Shown piece by piece: positions 7,129 to 14,834 of a stretch of DNA of 14,881 nucleotides (position 1 is its first letter; each line of letters starts with the position of its first letter). The translations under genes and the position numbers were made by a program. Source of the stretch: Rikenellaceae bacterium (GTDB taxonomy: Bacteria > Bacteroidota > Bacteroidia > Bacteroidales > UBA932); contig DOSU01000118.1 in the NCBI GenBank assembly GCA_003513895.1, forward strand, positions 1-14,881, in the 5' to 3' direction. The notes beneath the pieces were generated by a model. The model worked only from the letters and a program-made list of their open reading frames with translations. It was not told the origin of the DNA and did not search any database.

Positions 7129-9087
7129 ATGAAGGACTTAAAATATTTGCAGCTCCTTTCCAAAAATTTCCCCACAATTTCTGCTGCAAGTACAGAAATC
7201 ATTAATCTTGAAGCTATATTGAACTTGCCAAAGGGAACTGAGCATTTTTTGACCGACATTCATGGAGAACACGAGGCTTTTTTACATGTTGTTAAAAACG
7301 CATCCGGCGTGATCCGAAAGAAAGTTGAAGATATTTTCGGGCAACGACTGCGGGAGAGCGAAAAGAAAGACCTCTGTTCACTTATATACTACCCCGAAGA
7401 AAAACTTAAGATTATTAAGACCCGGGAAAAAGACATCGACGATTGGTACAGGATGATTCTCATGCAGCTTTTGAGTGTACTTGGCAATGTGTCGTCAAAA
7501 TATACCCGTTCAAAAGTAAGGAAAGCGTTACCTAACGAGTATTCGTATATTATTCAGGAGATGCTGCACGAGCACAAGACAGACCCTAATAAACACTTCT
7601 ATATTCAGTCAATAATCACAACAATAGTCTCTACCGGCAGGGCAGAACATTTTGTGATTGCAATGAGCCGTCTTATTCAGCGCCTTACAATTGACTCTCT
7701 TCACATTGTGGGCGATATTTTTGACAGGGGTCCGGGAGCCCATGTAATAATGGAACATTTGTGCGACTACCATAACTTCGACATTCAATGGGGGAATCAC
7801 GACCTGGTATGGATGGGAGCTGCAGCTGGAAGCGAATCCTGTATGGCAAACGTACTGAGGATGAGCCTTAAGTATGGCAACCTCTCCACTCTTGAAGACG
7901 GTTACGGAATCAACCTGCTTCCACTTGCAACATTTGCACTTGAAACCTACAGCGAAGATCCGTGTTTGCTTTTCCGTCCAAAAGCCCGGGAAGATGAACC
8001 GGTAAAGCAAAAGCACATCAAGCTCATCTCTCAGATGCATAAGGCAATCACAATAATCCAGTTCAAACTGGAGGGCCAGCTTCTGGAAAGAAACAAAGAG
8101 TTTGATATGGACGAGAGAAGGCTTCTGCACCTGATAAACTTTGAAAATGGGACAATCACGCTGGGAGGAAAAGAGTACCCGCTTCGGGACAGCAACTTCC
8201 CTACAATAGACCCGAAAGATCCTTACAGGTTAACAGAAGATGAACAGGAACTCGTAGACATTATGATGCACAATTTCACACACAGTGAAAAACTCAGAAA
8301 GCACATGAGGTGCATCTATGCAAATGGTTCTCTCTATCTTGTAAGAAACTCAAATCTTCTTTATCATGGTTCTGTCCCTTTAAATGCCGACGGGTCATTC
8401 AAGAAAATGAAAATCCGAGACATTGAGTACTCAGGGAAAAAGCTGTTCGATAAAATTGACCAGCTGGTGCGCCAGGCATACTTCGAAGAGAAGAAGAAGA
8501 AGGAGAAACAGTATGCAATGGATTTTGTATGGTATCTCTGGTGCGGCCCATCATCCCCTCCATTTGACAAGGACAGGATGACAACTTTTGAGCGGTATTT
8601 CATTTCCGAAAAGGAGACTCACAAGGAGAACAAGGGGCATTACTATTCGCTTAAAAACAATCGTCCAATATGTGAGATGATACTTAAAGAGTTCGGAATA
8701 GAGGACAAGGTATCTCACATTATAAACGGACATATACCGGTAAAAACTGTAAAGGGGGAATCTCCTATAAAGGCAGAAGGTAAACTTCTTGTTATAGACG
8801 GAGGTTATTCCAAGGCATATCAACAGGAGACCGGAATTGCAGGGTACACCCTCATTTACAATTCCCACGGGCTTTTAATTATTCAACACCAGCCATTTGA
8901 ATCTACCCAAAAAGCAATCAGCGAAGGGATTGACATCCTGTCCGAAACAACAGTTCTTGAATTCAGCAACAAAAGAAGACTCGTAAGGGATACCGATATC
9001 GGATTAGAACTAAGGAAACAGATTGACGATCTCACAAAACTGCTTCAGGCATACCGGAGTGGTTATCTTAAGGAAGACGACAACTAA
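7129..9087 (+). CDS. fbp: Fructose-1,6-bisphosphatase, class III
   Basis: This 652-residue enzyme hydrolyses fructose 1,6-bisphosphate to fructose 6-phosphate, the committed step of gluconeogenesis. Class III enzymes (the Bacillus subtilis Fbp type, about 670 residues) use a metallophosphatase fold, and its metal-binding motifs are visible: TDIHGEHE at about 42-49, GDIFDRGPG at 195-203 and WGNHD at 221-225, with later conserved segments HGSVP and NGHIPVK near the C-terminal metal site. I chose the ATG at 7129, 5 bases after the kinase stop codon. A TTG at 7120 in the same frame would overlap the kinase stop and add three residues; it is less likely. The short gap makes co-transcription with the upstream hybrid kinase probable. 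The last 20 bases overlap the 3' end of the opposite-strand ctlX. Confidence 0.96.
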   Translation: MKDLKYLQLLSKNFPTISAASTEIINLEAILNLPKGTEHFLTDIHGEHEAFLHVVKNASGVIRKKVEDIFGQRLRESEKKDLCSLIYYPEEKLKIIKTREKDIDDWYRMILMQLLSVLGNVSSKYTRSKVRKALPNEYSYIIQEMLHEHKTDPNKHFYIQSIITTIVSTGRAEHFVIAMSRLIQRLTIDSLHIVGDIFDRGPGAHVIMEHLCDYHNFDIQWGNHDLVWMGAAAGSESCMANVLRMSLKYGNLSTLEDGYGINLLPLATFALETYSEDPCLLFRPKAREDEPVKQKHIKLISQMHKAITIIQFKLEGQLLERNKEFDMDERRLLHLINFENGTITLGGKEYPLRDSNFPTIDPKDPYRLTEDEQELVDIMMHNFTHSEKLRKHMRCIYANGSLYLVRNSNLLYHGSVPLNADGSFKKMKIRDIEYSGKKLFDKIDQLVRQAYFEEKKKKEKQYAMDFVWYLWCGPSSPPFDKDRMTTFERYFISEKETHKENKGHYYSLKNNRPICEMILKEFGIEDKVSHIINGHIPVKTVKGESPIKAEGKLLVIDGGYSKAYQQETGIAGYTLIYNSHGLLIIQHQPFESTQKAISEGIDILSETTVLEFSNKRRLVRDTDIGLELRKQIDDLTKLLQAYRSGYLKEDDN

Positions 9088-9982
9088 ACATTTCGGCCAT
9101 CATACAACGGGCAGATCCTCCCCCGTTTGCCTCAATAACAGAAATGTCCGGAGCTAAAATTTTGCAAAAGCCGGAAAGTTTTGTGATTTGGGCCGGAGAG
9201 AGTGATTTTTTTGCAGTTGCAGACATAACAAGAAGTGATTCTCCACTATTATTCTTGATTTCCAGCATATTCCCTGCAAAATTATCCATTTGGTCCATTG
9301 ATATCTCAATAAGTTCTTTATCGCAGTCCTCAATGAGTTCAATAAAACTCTGTCTTTCGTCAATGTCTTTTATCGAATCCAGGCAAGCAACCACAAATTC
9401 GCTTCCAACACACATCATTACATTTGTATGATAAATCAGAGTGTCGTCACTGTCATATGCGCTAAATATAAAATACTCATAATCCAGCTCTTCACATAGT
9501 TTCTTCAAAACTTCCTCATCACTCCTGGGCGACCGGCAAACAAATACCAGCTTGTTTTCCCTGTCCAGAATCATACTTCCTGTTCCTTCAAGAAAGAGTT
9601 CTTTTTCCTCCCATCCGGTTAGGTCAATTACTTTTTTAAACTTAATACTGCTTTTAATGAGATTAATCGCCGACTCTTTTCTTTCCAGTCTTCTGTTTGG
9701 CGCACACATGGGATAAAGAACAAGTTCTCCTGTTTCGTGTGTAGAAAACCAGTTGTTTGGAAAAATTGAATCTGGAGTATGAGGCTCTGCAGTGTCATTG
9801 GCTACAATAACATTTACATCACTGGATCGAAGCAGAGAGACAAAATTATCGAACTCTTCCAGAGCTCTCTCCTGAGCACTTTTCTCAAATCCTCGTTTCT
9901 GAAAAGTATTGTTTGAAGCTGTTTGTTCGTTAAATCCGAAACGAACAGGTCTTACCATTAGTATAGATGAAGAAGTTTGCAT
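9068..9982 (-). CDS. ctlX: CtlX-type amidinotransferase/deiminase-fold hydrolase (arginine or citrulline utilisation)
   Basis: This 304-residue protein belongs to the pentein (amidinotransferase/arginine deiminase) superfamily, in the branch called CtlX (citrulline utilisation hydrolase). The N-terminal ILMVRPVRFGFNEQTASNN, FPNNWFSTH at 74-82, LEGTGSM at 131-137 with Glu132, His185 in YHTN, and the C-terminal GGGSARCMMAEMF with candidate nucleophile Cys293 are the family landmarks and supply the expected Cys-His-Glu catalytic set. Such enzymes attack a guanidino or ureido carbon; arginine to citrulline, or citrulline to ornithine plus ammonia and carbon dioxide, are both possible. The gene lies 21 bases downstream of rocD on the same strand, and RocD consumes ornithine, which favours an ornithine-yielding role. 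The C-terminus ends FSCRLP rather than the shorter FLP-like ending I would expect, and this tail is the part that overlaps the fbp stop region. The symbol is a family name; the true substrate is unproven. Confidence 0.85.
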   Translation of the reverse strand: MQTSSSILMVRPVRFGFNEQTASNNTFQKRGFEKSAQERALEEFDNFVSLLRSSDVNVIVANDTAEPHTPDSIFPNNWFSTHETGELVLYPMCAPNRRLERKESAINLIKSSIKFKKVIDLTGWEEKELFLEGTGSMILDRENKLVFVCRSPRSDEEVLKKLCEELDYEYFIFSAYDSDDTLIYHTNVMMCVGSEFVVACLDSIKDIDERQSFIELIEDCDKELIEISMDQMDNFAGNMLEIKNNSGESLLVMSATAKKSLSPAQITKLSGFCKILAPDISVIEANGGGSARCMMAEMFSCRLP

Positions 9983-10003
9983 AGTTTAAGTCTTATCTGC
10001 TTT

Positions 10004-11233
10004 CTATTCGAGAGATTTTATGGCTTGTTTGATAATCTCAATTGCCTCTCTGAGTTCCGGTTCTGTTATTACCAAAGGAGGGGCAAAACGTATAATATGT
10101 TTGTGTGTAGGTTTTGCAATGAGCCCGAGTTCTGCCATTTTTTCACACACATCCCATGCTTCCTTGCCATCGTGTGGCTTTATAACAATTGCGTTAAGCA
10201 ATCCTTTGCCTCTTATTTGTTCAATGAAAGGTGATTTTACCTTTGACATTTCGTCGCGAAAAACCTTTCCGAGATATTCCGATTTTTCAACAAGATTTTC
10301 ATCTTTTACCACTTCGAGAGCAGCCATTGCGACCTTGCATGCAAGCGGAAAGCCGCCAAATGTAGAGCCGTGTTCGCCGGGTTTTATTGTGAGCATTATC
10401 TCATCGTCTGCAAGAACTGCAGAAACAGGCAGTACTCCTCCTGAAATTGCTTTTCCCAAAATTACCATATCGGGACGAATCCCTTCATGATCGCAGCAAA
10501 GCATCTTTCCGGTTCTTGCAATTCCTGTCTGTACCTCATCTGCAATAAAAAGCACATTGTGTTTTTTACACAACTCAAAACATGCTTTCAGATATCCTTC
10601 TTCCGGAACAAACACTCCTGCTTCGCCTTGAATTGGTTCTACTAAAAAAGCAGCAACTTTTTTCCCTTGTTTTTCAAACACTTTTGCAAGGGCATTAACA
10701 TCATTATAAGGTATTTTTACCAGACCCGGAGTGAACGGGCCATACTGGTTGTATGAATCAGGGTCCGAAGAGAGAGAAACGATACTGATTGTTCTTCCAT
10801 GAAAGTTGCCTTCACAACCAACAATAAGTGCCTGGTTTTCGGGAATGTTCTTTTTTGTATAACCCCAGCGGCGTGCCAGTTTAAGAGCTGTTTCAACTGC
10901 TTCGGCGCCGGAATTCATTGGCAGCACTTTGTCGTATCCAAAATAGTTGTGCATGAATTCCTCATAAGGTCCCAGACAATCGTTGTAAAAAGCCCGGGAT
11001 GTGAGGCATATTTTCGATGCCTGCTGCACGAGCGCTTCAACAATTTTTGGATGACAATGTCCTTGGTTTACAGCAGAATATGCCGATAAAAAATCATAAT
11101 ATTTCTTACCGTCTACATCCCATACAAACGGACCCATGCCTTTAGAAAGTACTACTTCAAGAGGATGATAATTATGAGCTCCGTATTTGTCCTCCTGAGC
11201 TATAAAAGCAGAGCCTTTTGAAGAAATTTTCAT
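10004..11233 (-). CDS. rocD: Ornithine--oxo-acid aminotransferase
   Basis: RocD is a class III PLP-dependent aminotransferase that moves the delta-amino group of ornithine to 2-oxoglutarate, giving glutamate 5-semialdehyde for proline or glutamate formation. The 409-residue protein has the family features: SAYSAVNQGHCHPKI near residues 50-64, NSGAEAVETALK at 107-118, FHGRT at 144-148, the PLP-ring Asp232 in DEVQTGIARTG, the Schiff-base Lys261 in LGKAISGG, and HGSTFGG at 288-294. Length and whole-protein pattern fit ornithine aminotransferase better than acetylornithine aminotransferase: the N-terminal SKGSAFIAQEDKYGAHNYHPL segment, with its YGAHNYHP motif, is typical of the former. It heads a leftward pair with ctlX and is divergent from the str operon over a 177-base region. 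Confidence 0.94.
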   Translation of the reverse strand: MKISSKGSAFIAQEDKYGAHNYHPLEVVLSKGMGPFVWDVDGKKYYDFLSAYSAVNQGHCHPKIVEALVQQASKICLTSRAFYNDCLGPYEEFMHNYFGYDKVLPMNSGAEAVETALKLARRWGYTKKNIPENQALIVGCEGNFHGRTISIVSLSSDPDSYNQYGPFTPGLVKIPYNDVNALAKVFEKQGKKVAAFLVEPIQGEAGVFVPEEGYLKACFELCKKHNVLFIADEVQTGIARTGKMLCCDHEGIRPDMVILGKAISGGVLPVSAVLADDEIMLTIKPGEHGSTFGGFPLACKVAMAALEVVKDENLVEKSEYLGKVFRDEMSKVKSPFIEQIRGKGLLNAIVIKPHDGKEAWDVCEKMAELGLIAKPTHKHIIRFAPPLVITEPELREAIEIIKQAIKSLE

Positions 11234-11286
11234 GATATTTTATTTTATATATATTGATTGCTAAATTTGTGCTCGCGGCATCTTAG

Positions 11287-11294
11287 CAAAGTTA
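11287..11294 (-). promoter_or_regulatory. Candidate -7 element for rocD-ctlX
   Basis: On the minus strand this is TAACTTTG, matching TAnnTTTG, about 54 bases upstream of the rocD ATG. A TTTG lies 14 bases upstream on that strand (11312-11309), inside a T-rich run, so spacing is shorter than preferred. It lies just upstream of the str operon promoter in the same intergenic region. Confidence 0.4.
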
Positions 11295-11328
11295 AGCCTA
11301 TTTTTTCACAAAAAATGTTAATAAGATG

Positions 11329-11359
11329 TTTGCAATTAGAAAAAATAGCCTTATCTTTG
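11329..11359 (+). promoter_or_regulatory. Main promoter of the str operon (Bacteroidetes -33/-7)
   Basis: TTTG at 11329-11332 and TATCTTTG at 11352-11359 are separated by 19 bases. Both boxes match the Bacteroidetes primary sigma consensus TTTG / TAnnTTTG at the preferred spacing, and the region between is A/T rich. Transcription would start near 11365, leaving a leader of about 45 bases before rpsL. This is the clearest promoter in the window and suits a highly expressed ribosomal operon. Confidence 0.8.
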
Positions 11360-11410
11360 CAACCCGTTTTATATAACGCAATTATACAAAGTAAAGATTA
11401 ACAGCTAATT

Positions 11411-11815
11411 ATGCCAACAATTCAACAATTAGTTCGCATGGGCCGCACGGTGATTACGGAGAAAAGCAAATCTCGCGCACTTGATGCCTGTCCTCAAAGA
11501 CGTGGAGTTTGTGTGCGTGTTTACACAACTACTCCAAAAAAACCTAACTCGGCTATGCGTAAAGTAGCCCGTGTACGTTTAACCAATCAAAAAGAGGTTA
11601 ACGCATACATCCCGGGAGAAGGTCATAACTTGCAAGAACACTCAATTGTGCTTGTTCGTGGTGGTCGTGTTAAAGACCTTCCAGGTGTTCGTTACCACAT
11701 CCTTCGCGGTGCATTGGATACTGCAGGAGTTGATGGTCGCAAGCAAAGCCGTTCTCTTTACGGAACCAAAAGACCGAAGAAAGGCGCTGCTGCTGCTCCG
11801 GCCAAAAAGAAATAA
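11411..11815 (+). CDS. rpsL: 30S ribosomal protein S12
   Basis: S12 lies at the decoding centre of the 30S subunit and controls translational accuracy. The 134-residue sequence begins MPTIQQLVRMGR and holds the two highly conserved loops TTPKKPNSAMRKVARVRL (about 40-57) and GGRVKDLPGVRYH (84-96). The residues linked to streptomycin resistance elsewhere, Lys43 and Lys88, are the sensitive wild type, and Asp89, the methylthiolation site in other bacteria, is present. The C-terminus carries a basic, Ala/Lys-rich tail (KRPKKGAAAAPAKKK), somewhat longer than in E. coli. It is the first gene of the str operon, followed by rpsG after 23 bases. Confidence 0.98.
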   Translation: MPTIQQLVRMGRTVITEKSKSRALDACPQRRGVCVRVYTTTPKKPNSAMRKVARVRLTNQKEVNAYIPGEGHNLQEHSIVLVRGGRVKDLPGVRYHILRGALDTAGVDGRKQSRSLYGTKRPKKGAAAAPAKKK

Positions 11816-11838
11816 AAACTAATTTATAACAAGAACAA

Positions 11839-12315
11839 ATGAGAAAAACGAAGCCTAAAAAGAGGATTCTGCTTCCTGATCCCAAGTTCCACGATGTGCT
11901 TGTAACACAATTCGTGAATAACCTGATGTATGAGGGAAAGAAGAGTATTGCCTTAAGTATTTTTTATGATTCAATGGATATCATAGGCGAGAAGATGAAA
12001 GATTCTGACAAGGCTCCTTTGGAAATTTGGAAAAAAGCACTTGAAAATATTACTCCACAAGTTGAGGTTAAGAGCCGCAGAGTGGGTGGTGCAAACTTCC
12101 AGGTTCCTACAGAGGTGCGTCCGGAAAGGAAAATTTCGCTTTCGATCAAAAACATGATTCTGTACGCACGTAAGCGCTCTGCACACTCTATGGCAGAAAA
12201 GCTGGCTGCCGAAACTATGGCTGCCTACAACAACGAAGGTGGGGCATACAAGAGAAAAGAAGATATGCACAAGATGGCCGAAGCCAACAAGGCTTTTGCA
12301 CACTTCCGTTTTTAG
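11839..12315 (+). CDS. rpsG: 30S ribosomal protein S7
   Basis: S7 is the primary 16S rRNA binder that nucleates the 30S head and contacts the E-site tRNA. The 158 residues start MRKTKPKKRILLPDPKFHD and show the typical LVTQFVNNLMYEGKKSIA helix (about 21-38), the ITPQVEVKSRRVGGANFQVP hairpin segment (about 71-90), and ARKRSAHSMAEKLAAE near 130-145. In other bacteria S7 is also a translational repressor of its own operon; I did not identify a corresponding RNA fold here. It is 23 bases after rpsL and 16 bases before fusA. Confidence 0.98.
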   Translation: MRKTKPKKRILLPDPKFHDVLVTQFVNNLMYEGKKSIALSIFYDSMDIIGEKMKDSDKAPLEIWKKALENITPQVEVKSRRVGGANFQVPTEVRPERKISLSIKNMILYARKRSAHSMAEKLAAETMAAYNNEGGAYKRKEDMHKMAEANKAFAHFRF

Positions 12316-12331
12316 TACCCAATAAAGATAA

Positions 12332-14452
12332 ATGGCAAGAGATTTAAAATATACAAGGAATATCGGCATCATGGCCCATATTGATGCCGGTAAGACTACT
12401 ACTTCGGAACGTATTCTTTTCTATACAGGTAAAACCTATAAGATTGGAGAAGTTCACGAAGGCGCCGCTACTATGGACTGGATGGTTCAGGAGCAAGAGA
12501 GGGGTATAACAATTACCTCAGCGGCAACAACAGCTTTTTGGAATTATGAAGGTAACCAGTATCAGATAAACCTTATCGATACTCCGGGCCACGTGGATTT
12601 TACTGTTGAAGTGGAGAGATCTCTCCGCGTTCTGGACGGTACAGTTGCAACATTTTGTGCAGTTGGCCGTGTTCAGCCTCAGTCTGAGACCGTATGGCGC
12701 CAGGCCGACAAATATAAAGTTCCCAAACTGGCATACGTCAATAAAATGGACCGCGTTGGTGCCGATTTTATTGCGGTTGTTGAGGAGATGAACGAAAAGC
12801 TTGGAGCACATGCTCTACCTATCGCACTTCCTATTGGTGCGGAAGAAAAATTTGAGGGAATCGTTGACCTGATTTCTAAAAAAGCATACTATTACGAAAC
12901 AGACAGTAAGGAACTTGTTAACTATGTAGTTAAAGAGGTTCCTGCCAATATGGTTGCAGAAGTAGAGGAGTGGAGAGGAAAGCTTATTGAGTCAATTGCG
13001 GAATACAATGATGCAATTCTTGAAAAGTTTTTTGACGATCCGGACTCAATTTCCGAAGAGGAGATAATTGTAGCTCTTCGCAAGGCAACAATAGACATGG
13101 CCGTTGTTCCAACAACATGCGGTTCTTCATTCAAAAACAAGGGAGTACAATTCCTGCTTGATGCAGTAATGCGTTATCTTCCTTCTCCAATGGATGTTGA
13201 ATCTGTTATAGGAATTAACCCCGATACAAATAAAGAAGAGGCTCGCCATCCATCTGTGAAAGATCCTTTTTGTGGATTGGTGTTCAAGATTGCAACCGAC
13301 CCCTTTGTAGGGAGGCTTGCTTTCATTCGCGCCTATTCCGGCAGGCTTGATTCGGGTTCATATATTCTCAATACACGTTCGGACAAAAAAGAGCGTATTG
13401 CGAGACTATATCAGATGCACTCAAACAAGCAGAATGCAATAGACTGTGTTGAAGCAGGTGATATTTGCGCGGCAGTGGGTTTCAAAGACCTGCGTACCGG
13501 AGATACTGTTTGCGTTGAGAATCATCCGCTTGTTCTTGAATCCATGACATTTCCCGATCCGGTTATCGGACTTGCCATTGAACCAAAAACTCAAAAAGAT
13601 ATTGACAAGCTTGGTCTTGCACTTAATAAACTGTCCGAAGAGGATCCTACATTTACTGTTCGTACCGACTTGGAAACCGGCCAAACAATTATCTCGGGAA
13701 TGGGAGAACTCCACCTTGAGATTATTGTAGACAGGCTTCGTCGCGAATTCAATGTTGAAATTAATCAGGGTGCCCCTCAGGTTAACTACAAAGAGGCAAT
13801 CCGTTCCACTGTTAACCACCGCGAAGTGTTCAAGAAACAGACCGGCGGTCGTGGTAAATTTGCCGATATTGTGTTTGAGATAGGACCTGCAGATGAAGGG
13901 GTTTCCGGACTTCAGTTTGTTGATTCCGTTAAAGGAGGAAACATTCCTAAAGAGTATGTACCTTCTATTGAAAAAGGCTTCAAGGCTGCAATGACAACAG
14001 GCGTTCTTGCAGGATATGAACTTCCTTCGATGAAGATTGTACTTAAAGACGGCTCTTTCCACCCTGTTGACTCAGACGCACTCTCGTTTGAGATTTGCGC
14101 ACGGCAGGCATTCCGCAAGTCATGCCCTAAAGCAAACCCTTACATTCAGGAGCCAATTATGTCACTTGAAGTTGTAACTCCGGAAGATTATATGGGAGAT
14201 GTTATCGGCGACCTTAACAAACGCCGCGGACAAATCACAAATATGGATTCCAAGGGTAATGCCAGAATTGTAAAGGCCAAAGTTCCTCTATCCGAGCAAT
14301 TTGGTTATGTAACAGTACTGCGTACTCTCTCTTCGGGAAGGGCAACAAGTACTATGGAGTTTTCTCACTACGCCGAAATTCCTGCAACCCTTGCAAAAGA
14401 GGTTATAGAGAAAGCCGGAGGCAAGAAGTTTAACGACGATACAGACGAATAA
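12332..14452 (+). CDS. fusA: Translation elongation factor G
   Basis: EF-G is the GTPase that drives tRNA-mRNA translocation and, with ribosome recycling factor, splits ribosomes. The 706-residue protein has G1 AHIDAGKTTT (15-24), switch I with RGITITSA (57-64), G3 DTPGHVDF (83-90), G4 NKMD (137-140), domain II-III segments such as GMGELHLEI (456-464), domain IV with GGRGKFADI (505-513) and the loop with SFHPVDSD (575-582, His577), and a C-terminal domain V with VKAKVPLSEQFGYV. Position in the str operon marks it as the canonical EF-G rather than a paralogue. One oddity is Arg113 in AVGRVQPQSET, where I would expect Gly-Gly. tuf does not follow fusA here, in line with Bacteroidetes gene order. 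Confidence 0.98.
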   Translation: MARDLKYTRNIGIMAHIDAGKTTTSERILFYTGKTYKIGEVHEGAATMDWMVQEQERGITITSAATTAFWNYEGNQYQINLIDTPGHVDFTVEVERSLRVLDGTVATFCAVGRVQPQSETVWRQADKYKVPKLAYVNKMDRVGADFIAVVEEMNEKLGAHALPIALPIGAEEKFEGIVDLISKKAYYYETDSKELVNYVVKEVPANMVAEVEEWRGKLIESIAEYNDAILEKFFDDPDSISEEEIIVALRKATIDMAVVPTTCGSSFKNKGVQFLLDAVMRYLPSPMDVESVIGINPDTNKEEARHPSVKDPFCGLVFKIATDPFVGRLAFIRAYSGRLDSGSYILNTRSDKKERIARLYQMHSNKQNAIDCVEAGDICAAVGFKDLRTGDTVCVENHPLVLESMTFPDPVIGLAIEPKTQKDIDKLGLALNKLSEEDPTFTVRTDLETGQTIISGMGELHLEIIVDRLRREFNVEINQGAPQVNYKEAIRSTVNHREVFKKQTGGRGKFADIVFEIGPADEGVSGLQFVDSVKGGNIPKEYVPSIEKGFKAAMTTGVLAGYELPSMKIVLKDGSFHPVDSDALSFEICARQAFRKSCPKANPYIQEPIMSLEVVTPEDYMGDVIGDLNKRRGQITNMDSKGNARIVKAKVPLSEQFGYVTVLRTLSSGRATSTMEFSHYAEIPATLAKEVIEKAGGKKFNDDTDE

Positions 14453-14484
14453 TAAAGAATAATCATTGGTTAATATAAATTAAA

Positions 14485-14790
14485 ATGAGCCAAAAAATAA
14501 GAATAAAGCTAAAATCTTACGATCACATGCTGGTAGACAAATCTGCCGACAAGATTGTAAAAACTGTTAAAGCCACAGGCGCAATTGTTAGCGGTCCTAT
14601 TCCACTTCCTACAGACAAGAAGATTTTTACGGTTAACCGCGCAACATTTGTAAATAAAAAAGCACGCGAGCAGTTTGAGCTTAACTCTTTCCGCCGTCTT
14701 CTCGACATCTACAGCTCTACTCCTAAAACAGTAGATGCTCTCATGAAACTCGAGCTTCCAAGCGGTGTTGAAGTTGAAATAAAAGTTTGA
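14485..14790 (+). CDS. rpsJ: 30S ribosomal protein S10 (NusE)
   Basis: S10 is part of the 30S head and, as NusE, joins NusB in antitermination and links transcription to translation through NusG. The 101-residue sequence has IRIKLKSYDH at 5-14, the conserved SGPIPLPT (36-43) and the Bacteroidetes-style loop TVNRATFVNKKAREQFE (about 49-65) in place of the SPHVNK form of proteobacteria, and ends PSGVEVEIKV. It follows fusA after 32 AT-rich bases, so it reads as the last str gene or first S10 gene. Instead of rplC, a tRNA begins 45 bases after its stop codon. Confidence 0.98.
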   Translation: MSQKIRIKLKSYDHMLVDKSADKIVKTVKATGAIVSGPIPLPTDKKIFTVNRATFVNKKAREQFELNSFRRLLDIYSSTPKTVDALMKLELPSGVEVEIKV

Positions 14791-14800
14791 TGAAACATAT

Positions 14801-14826
14801 TCGGTAGATTTGTAAATTTTTACCGA
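14801..14826 (+). terminator. Possible hairpin after rpsJ (weak terminator or processing signal)
   Basis: TCGGTA at 14801-14806 can pair with TACCGA at 14821-14826, and an inner ATTT/AAAT pairing is also possible. Only a short GGTTTT follows, so a strong intrinsic terminator is not established. The hairpin overlaps the candidate -7 element of the tRNA, and one of the two readings may be coincidental. Confidence 0.3.
14805..14812 (+). promoter_or_regulatory. Candidate -7 element for the downstream tRNA
   Basis: TAGATTTG matches TAnnTTTG, and the expected start, near 14818-14820, would fall about 15 bases before the tRNA 5' end, a sensible place for a tRNA promoter. A TTTG at 14786-14789 overlaps the end of rpsJ, with a 15-base spacer, shorter than the preferred 19. 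Confidence 0.4.
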
Positions 14827-14834
14827 GGTTTTCA

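Noticed and set aside
7609..8130. 173-codon open frame opposite fbp
   Set aside because: It is antisense to the conserved metallophosphatase core. The translation is low in structure and resembles no family I know.
11262..11269. Plus-strand TAAATTTG as a main rpsL promoter
   Set aside because: There is no TTTG at a proper distance upstream, and a much better -33/-7 pair lies closer to rpsL. A lone six-base consensus match in AT-rich DNA is easily random.
13421..14062. 213-codon open frame opposite fusA
   Set aside because: Long antisense frames are common over highly expressed, codon-biased genes. It has no motif and no plausible promoter or start context.
14453..14484. Terminator or separate promoter between fusA and rpsJ
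   Set aside because: The 32 bases are AT rich with no hairpin and no TAnnTTTG box, so simple co-transcription is the better reading.
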